Assembly: GCF_030704535.1 (NCBI RefSeq)
Contig: NC_081809.1
Location: 1,348,501-1,412,500 of the forward strand
Direction of reading: 5' to 3'
Source of the DNA: Vitis vinifera
Lineage: Eukaryota > Streptophyta > Magnoliopsida > Vitales > Vitaceae
Length of the DNA stretch: 64,000 bases
Within the stretch, counting starts at the first letter, position 1. Each line of letters opens with the position of its first letter. The notes beneath the pieces are model-generated. The model worked only from the letters and a program-made list of their open reading frames with translations. It was not told the origin of the DNA and ran no database searches. This document shows positions 51,401-61,127 of this stretch, piece after piece. The translations under genes and the position numbers were made by a program.

Positions 51401-54400
51401 TCTAAATGAGAAAACCTTGATTCCCCAGGTCTAGGCCTCTTAGGATCAGCAAACCGAACAGTTAATGGCTGATCACAACCCTAGAATAAAGGAGGGGAAA
51501 ATCATTAGTGGATAACCTTCAACATGTTTCGAATGCATGATACCAGTCATGATTCATAATTACAATCAGAAAATACAACTTTACTAGAATAACAAAACAG
51601 GCTTACTCTCATTGTATAGATTCCATTAAGAGCATTAATAGCTGCCATTGCCATGTCTCTATGAGAAAATTTAACAAATCCACATCCTTCAAAAATAATT
51701 TGAACAAATACAATCAGGAACAGGTACATGGAAACATGTAAATATTAATGTCACACAGATATTGAATAAGGATTAAAAGGGGTATTCAGGATAGTACATC
51801 AGCAAAAGGAAAATATGCTATGCTGTTAGCTAGAATAGCCACTATTTAATCTGAACTATATTTATTTTATCCTTTCCCTTCTCTCTAAAACATGCTGGAC
51901 ATATTTTCCACCAGCAATGACATGTAATGATAAATCCCCCAATTTAAGCATCTTGAATCTAGAAATTAATAGAGGCAATATCATAAGAAAAGCAGAACCA
52001 GGAAGGGGATTATATTTCAAACCTCAAATGAAAACATTAGTCAAGAGTAAATAGGGACATAACACCAAATTACATAAGCAACAGGATATACCACGACTTT
52101 GCTTCAATTCATCACGCATGAGGTAGACATCTTCAACTTGACCATAAGGTGAAAAAATCTGGCATAAAAATAGTGCATTTATTTAGTTCCATAACTATGA
52201 TGTCTTCCAATAAAAAATTAACACTGAACAAAGATTAAAAAAGGGAATATATAACCTGCACAAATAAAACTAATCTTAGGAAAGAACAACTAAACTTCAA
52301 ATAGTTAATGCACATGAAACTTACTTCCTTAACTTCCTTTTCTGTAGCCTGTTTATTCAGTGAGCCCACAAACAACTTGTATTCAACTGCACCTACCATA
52401 AAAAGAACACCATCAGGGATGAGAAGATCAGCCAAACTGGGGCAGGCATATATGTAGACACACCAATAAAAACATTTGAATATCACAGCATTTACCAATA
52501 CATAACATCCAGATCAAGCTAAATAGACGAGAGCATCTCCAATACCATGCCAAAATAGGGTGCTATTGCCAAAAAATTGCATAACTATAAAACATTGGCA
52601 CTCTAATGAGTGCTACCATTATCCGGCATTGCCATTGCAATGGTATATGACATTCCTTTTAACATTGTCAGATGAAATGTCATTTTTTTAGCATTTGCAT
52701 TGCAAAGCAATTATCAATGCCAAAAAAAGAGTTTGGTATTGCTATTTTACCGTTTTGCATTGAAGATGCTCTAACAAGGCTGTCTTCTTTTCTTTTTCAG
52801 AGGGGATCCTAATTCATCAATTTTTGTATTTATTTATTTATTTTCATTTTCATACCAGGTTTCTTCCTACTATACACTTGTGGAAGTTACTCTTCACATA
52901 TTATGATTCACTTAACTACTAACTAAGAAAACTGGGCTGAGTCAACCTTTCACATTATGAGTAACTTGTAACTAAGGTATTCAAAAATGTGTTAAGAAAA
53001 ATTAAACATAACCTCTAATAATTTTTTTTTTTTTTTTGATAGGAACCTCTACTAATTTTTTAAAAATAAGTACTTGTAGAATGAAGTAAACTTAATCAGA
53101 TAGTAAAGCGGTATATATATGCTCAAAAAGAACCAATGGTTCATAGATCAAATCAGACTTAGCTAGCTCTTGACCCGGAAGATGACTAGGAGCAGAGATG
53201 CTTGAACAAAGTATTAGTGCAATATGTTTAGAGGAGGACTATATGCATGATAGTGCATTACCAATATAATTTTGTAATGCATCAGCAAAAGGCAGTTTTA
53301 ACAGGCAGCAAATCTTAAGTAGCAGATAATTACCAAGGCGTTCTCGTTCTCCATCAGCATATCTCACTTGGATAGGTCCCACTCCCTGCAAAACATAATG
53401 GCACACACAAGTACATATGAGAGTGAACTACTGAACATTAGTTAGCCAAATTACAAGATTGCAGAACTTGAGAAGCAGAAAACTCACCCCAGGCAAAGTG
53501 TATTGATTGTGCAAAGCTCTAATTGCCCTTTCAGCTTCTTCTGAAGTAGCATATTTTATAAAACAACACCCTGCAGAGAAGTAGAGAGTTTTTTTGCTGA
53601 TTTCATTAGGTTATATCTACCCTCCCAACAATGGCACACATGCAGCTAGACATAAAACCATCTGGCAGTATGGTATGCATGGTAAATAATTTGTGCATTA
53701 AGATTCATAAAAAATTTTAACAGATAAAGTTCCAAGAAGAAACAAATTTCAAGACTAAATGAGTGGTATCCAAGTAGAAATCCTAATATTGACTACCAAT
53801 CCATTAGCATATAACACAAACAAACATCAAATCCAACCAACAGACAATGGACATCATAGTCATGTTTTCCTAAAGAAAAGAGATCGATTAACCTGACATG
53901 GGCAAAAGGAAAAATAAAAAAATAAAATGATAAATCAGCAACTTTATCATTACTCTATCAATCGATAATAAACACAGGCATATATATATACGCACACACA
54001 AATAAATTAGCAAAAGAAGGTCACACCAAAAGGGAATGGTTGCAATGATTTGCTTCCTAAACTGTTATTGGAAGAGTACTTGTTCATATATTAATTCAAA
54101 ATAAGCTTTCATCAAAGAGCATCCCATGATAGAATCATCCACGAGAGAAACGCACACAGAGAAGTCTGGAACTTACTAAAGAGAGAAAAATAAAAACCAC
54201 CTAGCATATCCAATGTATTACTTCTCAGATGAACTAATTCTGTCATTCATATTAAACAGAGCAAATTGCCTACTCAATGACAGAAACAGTATTATGGGTT
54301 TCAAACGATAAGAAAGCCCAACTTCACATGAATATAAAAGTACTATCCTGAGATTCTGAGAAGATATTAATCATTTGTAACAATTAAGGTATAATAACAT

Positions 54401-57400
54401 TAACAAACAGATACACACACACACATATATATAAGGCTTAATAGCCTATTCATCGAGATTGCTAGGTTAGCAATGAACTGCTGAAACATGCTTATGGATG
54501 GATAACCAGCAAAGGGACATAGGACATACATGAGATATTTTAATGTTCAATTCCCTAATGATTGTTGAACAATGAAATTTATTTTAAAAAAGGAAAGAAA
54601 AATAGATGAGGAAGACAGAGAAAAGGAAATCAACCAAAATATTGAGTTAGTGCCACATACAGCAGTTGTGGCTAAGATAAGAAAATTATTAAAAAAACAC
54701 CAGATTTCCAAGAACAAAATAAAAAAGTTATATAAAGTTCAATGGAGAAATGACTTTAAAAATAATAATAAACCTAAGTGAACATATACAAACTTACCAA
54801 ACAAAGTTAGAGATTCATCTGAAGGCTCATCTTTTATATTTGTGATAGCTGACAGCAGCATCTCATGCACAAGCTAGAAAGCATATGAAGCCTTTAGGCA
54901 TTTCATATGAATCAAAACACAATTTTTAATATCTAAATGAAGTTCCAATATCCATGTAACATCTTCTTTAGATAGCATATGAATATTACAGCAGACCAAA
55001 GTCATATGGTTTGACAACTTCCATAAATCTAGATGACAATAATCAATTAGAAAAATGACGGATTACCTCAACTTTTTTTCCTAGTCTTGGCATGGGTTTC
55101 AATCACCACAAGCCTGCTCAATCTCAATTCTATCTCCATCATTCCCAATATAACACTAATGATACCAAAAAAAATTTACAAAATCCATGCCATACCCAAA
55201 TACAGGGAGGGAACCATACACCAAAAGAAATTGTAAGAACCATGCAATGCCCAAAGCAGAGAGGGAATCATAATTTGTACAACACTAAGGCAGAAGGCAT
55301 ATCACAACATCCAACAAGGATGTAAAAACCAAGATAATTCCTCGCACCCCTCAAAATCTAACAACAAAAATTGCATCCATATTATTTAAATTGCTCAATG
55401 TGCTAATAAGGATTCACCTGCTCAATAATGAAAAGAGACAACACAAAATCCAAAAACACTATCTTCCCAAAATAAAGAAAAGGAGGAATTCTATTATCTA
55501 AATATAACCACTTGGTTGCATATGTTTCAACTGCATAAATAATGGACAGGCTACCCTACCCAGAAAACAGCTCTCAGCTAAGTTTCATGGCAGGCCCTGC
55601 TCCTACTACAAACTGGCCCCTGAGGAATTAAGCATTTTTAATTTTCTTTTTTTCATAAGCCAAATATTTGAAATAATAGGAATCTGAATTAATTCATAAA
55701 GAGTTAGCATGAGTTTGAGAACCGGACATAAAACTTTAATCAATAAAGCCAACCCCAAAGAGTTAGGACCAGGCATGCAGGCTCCAATTCTGGTTCTAAT
55801 AATAAAAGCTACATGCAAAATGGGATCTATAGTTAAGTGTACAACTGATAGGAAGCACAATGGGCATTCCATCAACATAAAGCTGACCCATGTTTCCTAC
55901 TCATTAAATTCTTACGTTAATTTTAGACAATCAACTGGGTACACTGATATTTAATATGTACTATGAAGCTTCATATTTCCCTTGGCATGCCAACAAGGTA
56001 AAATAAATTATATATCTGTGTGTACTATACTTCAACTTAAATTTCATTACCAACAAAGGGAAGACAACTTATTTTACACAACCAAACAGGTATACTATGA
56101 TGAGTGATATGAAACTACAGATTTTGCTTAGCAAATCTACAAGGTAGAAAACACCTCAGATGAGATTTGCATGTACCTTTACTAACTTCGACTTAAGTTT
56201 CACAACCAAGAAAATCTAGTGATAAATTTTGGCAAATTTTTCTGCCAACCATGTAACCCATCTCAGATGCTAACTCATTCTCAAAGACAAAAAATGTAAT
56301 AAACCTAGAAACCATATGTTTTGTATAGAACACTCAAATCAGCCATCAACATTCAATGTCTCAATACACTATTTAAGTAGTGAACTTAGCTGATTGCAAC
56401 ATTAAAAGTTTCAAGTAGTTAGGAACCAAAACATAATGGTATGTATACAGAACATCTGAACCTTCATTTTCAGGTTATACTTGGCTCACTCAAGATTTGG
56501 ACTCAATTCAATAAGATTGTAGAAATTAAATCTAATGCGTAAATAGAGCCCAATGCATCACCAAATGTAATGTAAAAAGGATTTCACATAAGCCACCCTG
56601 CAACGGATATATCAAAACCAGATGGATCCATTTAAAAAGTGCACCTATAGAATGATTTACACATCAACTAAATAGTCATGTATTTCCTCAATCCCATAGA
56701 TTGCTTATCTCAAACATCAAACTGCCCCATTGACCCAAATTAACCAAATCAACAGAAGTATGAAAGAACTTTAAAATGTCCACTGCGTGATTGATACAGG
56801 TGGAACCATCCAACATTTTGAATTTGGATCTAAGCAAGTATCAAGAATATCCATGATCCATCAAAGGATATCAATAATAACTTCCATTCATACATCAAAC
56901 AGCAATGATTAACCTTTGGAATGAAATACCAAATGATTTGGAATGAAATACCAAATGACCCACACATGATAAGTAAGAAATAAATAAGAAAAATAAAAAT
57001 ATAAAATAAGGGAGCAAAGCAAGAGATAAAATGCTGGAAATGAACCAAATAGCATCAGACACGATAACATGACCACACAAAAATTCAATGCGCTCTTGCA
57101 GAGAGGAAAAAAAAAAGGTTGGAAGAATATCTCCATACCCATTTGGAATGATTAGCTATGGACAATCATATACATGATGCTTTTCTAACATAAGATAAGA
57201 AGTCGATAGCCTAATATTTTAGCCACAAGGTGGCAAGATCAAATTATGAAGTAGCCCTTCCACACAGATGCTATTTTGCTACTCCAAATGCCAGTATTGC
57301 GAAGCTTAAACAGAGGCACAGAGTAGAGAAGGGATGGCTCACATTCACTAGATATACCCTCAAAATTGTTTCCAACCATAAGTTTTGTAACTTGTATCAC

Positions 57401-60400
57401 AAGTCCGACCCTCATCCATCCTATTTTGATCGCATAACCATCACCCATACAACTGCCAAAGTTGAATCACAAAGTGCATGTCTTGCAAGTAGAAAAATGT
57501 ATAATTTTTTTTTTTTTTGGTAAATAAGAAATATGTATAATTTATCAAGATGACCCTGTTGTTCCATGATAAGAGTATGTAGTTACACCATCAATATTCA
57601 TATCACCAGGTCCACTACTGCACCACTAAGGTCAAAACAAACACATAGGAATCCACAGTTCAACCATGCATAAACTAAGGTTGGAAGATCCAATATAGAA
57701 CTGCAAGATATGGATTTTGCTTTTGACCATATTAGCTCATCAAACTGATGATCTGCAAGTTTAGAAACTCCCACATATGGATAAGACCATATTTAAAAGA
57801 AATAAACACAAACCATAATTTTCATGTCATGCATCCATGAAAATCCAAAAATGAAAGAAGAAATTTGTGTGCTATTTCTTGAAACAACCCAACTTCAACT
57901 GTGAATTCCATCAACACCAGAATTGCATTTTCACATTACTAGAAAATTGAATAGGGGAACCTGTAAGATATTAAACCACCAAACAACCATTACTAAAACC
58001 AACAACTCCTCACTGGTAGAGCTGGGCACTCCAATGTAAATTAGAAAAGGAAATAAAACAGCCATCGAAGAGAAGTTGCAGAAGTATGGATAGATAACCC
58101 TCACTTAATTCATGTGAAACGCAAACAACTGCAGAACAGATGCAATTAAATGGTAATAAACCTACAAAACCAAACCAAAATACTACACACTAGTATGGGA
58201 TATCCACTAGGACGTTGAATGAATTAGATGGAGATTCACTTGGACATACATGCATTAGAATTGATTAACCGTACATGGCCCATAGGGTTCAAACCTGCTA
58301 CTCAAGGAGATGCACCAGTAGTCAGACCAGATTCACACAAAAGAATTTCTAGAAATTATTTGAAGCTGTCCTACTTGCTAGTATGTATTGCTAGTTTATT
58401 CTTCAAAAAGAAAAGGCTCTCCGAAATTAATAATAAATACCAAACACGTAACCCCATATGACGAGACAGCTGCTAAATTGCACATAAAAGGGGATGCATC
58501 TCTCAACATTGTATCACACACCAAGTATCCACCCCAAGCTCAGCTTAGAAAGAGCCAAATCATGTGCTCTGGAAAAAGAAAAACAACCATCCTGGGACCA
58601 TGCACCAACAAAACACTAGCTTCAAAGCATCTCAAGCACAAGTATCAACTCAAGCCACATGCTTGAATTTAATGAAGGTAACACCAACGACATTGCCATA
58701 AGAGATCCATCCTATTGGGAAGAGTCTGCAATTTCAAAAGGTACCATTAAAGGACAAAGAACAAACAAGCCCATACCTAATTAAATCCAATTCCAAGCAT
58801 CTTTGACCATCCAAATTCAGACCCATTAATTTTCAAAAACCAAAACTAGCATATGGACATTCCAAGGCATTCAAAAAAAAACCTCAAGTTACCAAGATAT
58901 AAAGAAACCATAGGAATCCTCTAAATTACAATTTCATCAATACCCATTCAAAAGCAGGATCCAAGTAATGTTGTATCACTTGTGACAACAGTTGCATTTC
59001 TAAACATCCTGACATAAAAAAGCTACAGTCATGGAACCAGACACTCCCAGTACAAATAAACTTGTTGGGTAATGCCCCCACTGCTGCAGCCAGTAGTACA
59101 AGAGCAGGATCTATTTGTCTTCCAAGTTGCAACTGCTATGCTTAAACTGGTTTTTAGTAGATTTACAGGTCTTGCCTTCTTCAGTTTGACATGAAGAACA
59201 TAAAAGAAAGGTTGCAACCAAAACCAACATGCCCGAAAATTGTTGCAAAAACTAACTGAGACGAAACATGAGTTTACAGTTGCTCCCAACAGCCCATCAG
59301 GAGACCTGAAAAGAGACAGGTAAAATCACAATCTTATAATAGAAAGTAGCATCCCCACATACCTTGCTGTTGTCCAGTTCTCTTATCTTTGATCAACGCA
59401 ACTTCTAAGACATTTCCATGTTCTTCAAACAAGGGGCGTATCTGATATTAATAACATATTATTAAATAACAGAAATATAATGACAATAACAATATAAGCC
59501 ACCACAAAATAAAAGATATGGAACTAAAAAACAGGTTAATTTGATGTAAGTAGAGAACTTTTTCAAATGCAATATATAAGTACCAACTGAATAAGAAAGT
59601 ACGGAGTCTGATCAAAAAAATAAATAATAAAGAAAGTACGGAGGGGGATCAATTTCTAGACAATAACACTAAAAATCAACAAATATATGAACTTAAAGTA
59701 GTATCCTTTGTTGGGATGCAAGCTTAAAATAAACACACCAGGACATAAAAGCTTAATGAAGTGACTGGCTTACATCTTCTTCAGTGGCTGTCCTTGGAAC
59801 CGACCCAACAAAAAGTTTTGCAAAACCACCTCCATCATAACGATCTAACAAAAAACATATCAGTACCTTAGGAGAAAGAGCTGAAAAATACTAAAAGGGA
59901 AATGATAATAACTAAATTCAGGGTGAAATCAAACATAGGTTGAAACTACATTAACAATGTAGCAAATCTGCATATACCACATAAAATGACCAGACAAATC
60001 TCAAGTTCAAGGAGCCAGATGCTTAATCAGTTTAGGCCAAGTGGTTAAGCAGACATACGAGTTATTTGAAAAATGCAGTCTCTTAGGTTCATCCGTTCAT
60101 GTGAACTATTCATAAATGAAATTAAACTTTGAATTTCAACTTCTCTTACAGGGCATCATGGTATTCAATTTGATATTCTTTTCAGATGCCTGAAACGTGT
60201 TATGACTTCTCACTGACTAATTATCCATCCCAGCCAAAAGTAAAACAGAACTTAACAGGCATGAAGAATTCATATCCATTTTTTTTTTTAATAATGTTCA
60301 ATCCTAATTGTTATCCACGACTATGTACTAAAGTTGCATTTAAAATTTATACAATTTCTCCATAATTTCATCAAATGTTCAACAATTTTCAAATACGAAC

Positions 60401-60885
60401 ATTGACATATGCATAGATATAGTGAGCGTACGCCAATCAAAAAGATATAGTGAATATAAAGTTCTAAAACATAGGATACCCTAAGAAACAATCTACCAAC
60501 AACAGCAGCTTAACATAGAAGACGAACTCATAAACCTTCAATTCGATCTTCGCATACCTGGAGACCCTCCACGGCCAGGGAAACCAAACCCCCGTTTCTG
60601 ACCAGAGAGCGGCACCTGATAATTCGATGCAAATCCCCCACCCCCGCCACCCATCGGCCGCAACCCAGCACCGCCGGGAGGATAACGGGGAGGACTGTCA
60701 AAGGGGCGGTGGTGGTGGCCGCCTCCGCCTCCGCCTCCACCACCGGAGAAGCCAACACGGTAGCTGCTAGGGCTGCGGCGATGATGGTTTCCGGAGGCGT
60801 CGGAGGACCGAGAAGGGCCCCGAGAATGGCGGTAGTGGTGGGAGTCAGGGTTGTTGCCGTAGCGGTCTCCTCTGTGCCTGTCCAT
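45442..60885 (-). CDS. FCA: Flowering-time control protein FCA (two RRMs plus WW domain)
   Basis: Nineteen coding exons in transcript order: 60885-60558, 59844-59774, 59441-59363, 53570-53488, 53385-53334, 52392-52325, 52158-52092, 51686-51607, 51480-51416, 51025-50966, 50887-50722, 49562-49479, 49382-48798, 48136-47948, 47866-47639, 47562-47524, 45748-45683, 45601-45556 and 45449-45442. All phases join, giving 787 residues (Arabidopsis about 747). The N-terminus starts MDRHRGDRYG and has a Gly run. RRM1 spans about 118-198 (LFVGSVPRTA, GCCFIKYA) and RRM2 about 209-290 (LFVGSLNKQA, GCGFVKFS). A Gln-rich region precedes the WW domain at about 636-665 (W638, W660, P663) and another follows it. 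FCA is a nuclear protein that promotes proximal polyadenylation of the antisense transcripts at FLC, and so flowering, with FY as partner. The last intron is inferred: it closes the protein at KPAGS. Read-through would add about 50 unrelated residues. Confidence 0.95.
46385..47264. mobile_element. Mutator-like non-autonomous insertion in FCA intron 16
   Basis: TTGATGGCAC (46375-46384) and TTGATGGTAC (47265-47274) flank the segment, a 10-bp near-perfect duplication in the range for Mutator-like elements (9-11 bp). The ends form an imperfect inverted repeat: left AGTAGTTAAAAACTTACCAT; right, reverse complemented, ACATAGTTGTTAACTCGTAA. The interior is rich in ATACGATAT/CGATATG words and has no ORF. 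The host intron is 45749-47523 (1.8 kb), about half of it made of this element. Confidence 0.6.
46522..46589. repeat. 34-bp tandem duplication inside the intron 16 element
   Basis: Two copies start at 46522 and 46556 with GATATTGTGAT and end CATCTTTAAG; they differ at a few positions. Confidence 0.8.
48228..48282 (-). mobile_element. Minimal retroposed poly(A) stub in FCA intron 13
   Basis: TAAGAAGATAATAAACAT (48228-48245) and TAAGAAGAGAATAAACAT (48265-48282) are an 18-bp target duplication with one mismatch. Between them are only 19 nt: thirteen T and GTTTAG, that is CTAAAC plus poly(A) on the minus strand. This is what an almost completely 5'-truncated LINE or SINE copy leaves behind. Confidence 0.75.
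50348..50571. repeat. 114-bp tandem duplication in FCA intron 11
   Basis: Copy one (50348-50461) and copy two (50462-50571) both begin AGATCCTTGTGCAAGTTGAG and share CAAGGCACTCTTAAGAATCA and TTTCAAGGCAACACTGAA. They differ at only a few bases, so the duplication is fairly recent. No coding effect: it lies between coding exons 11 and 12. Confidence 0.9.
52530..52772. mobile_element. MITE in FCA intron 5
   Basis: The left terminus GAGCATCTCCAAT and the right terminus ATTGAAGATGCTC are inverted repeats with one mismatch, and internal blocks such as GCATTGCCATTGCAATGG are also palindromic. About 243 bp, no ORF. Termini of the GAGCATCTCCAA type are common in small plant DNA elements; I could not define a target duplication, so the superfamily is open. 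Confidence 0.7.
53010..53061 (-). mobile_element. Minimal retroposed poly(A) stub in FCA intron 5
   Basis: AACCTCTAATAATTTTT (from 53010) and AACCTCTACTAATTTTT (from 53044) flank a poly-T run ending GATAGG. On the minus strand this is CCTATC followed by poly(A), inside a duplicated target of about 17 bp. Confidence 0.7.
54798..54873 (-). other. Candidate cryptic (poison) exon in FCA intron 3
   Basis: On the minus strand, CTTTCTAG precedes a 76-nt segment that ends TTTG and is followed by GTAAGT, a near-ideal donor. Joined to exon 3 (phase 1) the frame meets TGA after three codons, and 76 nt also shifts the downstream frame. Inclusion would therefore truncate FCA inside RRM1. Prediction from splice signals only. 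Confidence 0.35.
56915..56958. repeat. 22-bp perfect tandem duplication in FCA intron 3
   Basis: The unit contains GGAATGAAATACCAAATGA and is repeated head to tail at 56915 and 56937 with no differences, so it is young. Confidence 0.9.
57491..57543 (-). mobile_element. Minimal retroposed poly(A) stub in FCA intron 3
   Basis: AGAAAAATGTATAATTT (57491-57507) and AGAAATATGTATAATTT (57527-57543) flank 19 nt made of eleven T and GGTAAATA, that is TATTTACC plus poly(A) on the minus strand. Confidence 0.75.
59593..59643 (+). mobile_element. Minimal retroposed poly(A) stub in FCA intron 2
   Basis: AAGAAAGTACGGAG occurs at 59593-59606 and 59630-59643, a perfect 14-bp duplication. Between the copies are 23 nt: TCTGATC, seven A, then TAAATAATA. 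Unlike the other three stubs in this gene, the A-rich tail is on the plus strand. Confidence 0.75.
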
Positions 60886-60913
60886 ATCGTTTTGGAACTG
60901 CGAAATAACGAGA

Positions 60914-60933
60914 AAACCCTAACCCTAACCCTA
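60914..60933 (-). promoter_or_regulatory. Telo-box (three telomere-type repeats) in the FCA leader
   Basis: AAACCCTAACCCTAACCCTA on the plus strand, that is TAGGGTTAGGGTTAGGGTTT in the sense of FCA, starts 29 bp upstream of the ATG. Telo-boxes recur in promoters and leaders of growth-related plant genes and can bind TRB-type proteins that recruit Polycomb. One of its TAG triplets is in frame with the FCA ATG. Confidence 0.7.
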
Positions 60934-61097
60934 GAAATGGAGAGAAAAGCGAGAATGGAGTATGGAGAGAGCGTAGAGAGAAGAGGTGAAGGGGCAGTTC
61001 TGGAACGGTGCTGCCTGGAAATTTTGACAAGTGGGGGCGATTCGAGTGAGGTGTGTGAATCTTTCGTCACTGTTAACTCGCCGAGTCGAGTTTCTGC

Positions 61098-61120
61098 TGA
61101 CGTGGCAACTCCGATGACGT
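61098..61120. promoter_or_regulatory. TGACG-type elements upstream of FCA
   Basis: TGACGTGGCA begins at 61098 and a second TGACGT at 61115. They lie 215-235 bp upstream of the FCA ATG and are candidate bZIP (TGA/G-box) sites. Confidence 0.35.
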
Positions 61121-61127
61121 ATACCAT

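Larger units (their letters stand above)
53571..59362 (-). other. FCA intron 3 (5.8 kb), likely site of regulated internal polyadenylation
   Basis: This intron splits RRM1 between TGQQQ and GCCF. In Arabidopsis the equivalent intron 3 carries the proximal poly(A) site that produces the truncated FCA-beta transcript, the basis of FCA negative autoregulation. The position here is the same as I recall it. Reading down the minus strand from the donor at 59362, the first exact AATAAA is at 58400-58395, 963 nt in. The intron holds no recognisable gene; ORFs on either strand lack motifs. It contains a possible 76-nt exon (54798-54873), a 22-bp perfect tandem duplication (56915-56958) and a retroposed stub (57491-57543). 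Confidence 0.7.

Noticed and set aside
54572-54781. Lys-rich 69-codon ORF on the plus strand in FCA intron 3
   Set aside because: It is a translation of A-rich intron sequence with no family match.
60886-61020. Upstream CUG start giving an N-terminal extension as in Arabidopsis FCA
   Set aside because: In the FCA frame the first upstream stop is only 11 codons before the ATG and no CTG lies between them, so no such extension is encoded without leader splicing.
60528-61127. 199-codon minus-strand ORF overlapping FCA exon 1 in another frame
   Set aside because: It shares the GC-rich exon 1 but lies out of frame with the RRM-encoding exons, and its Thr/Ala-rich translation is a shadow of the Gly-rich FCA start. 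Its upstream part may only matter as leader sequence.
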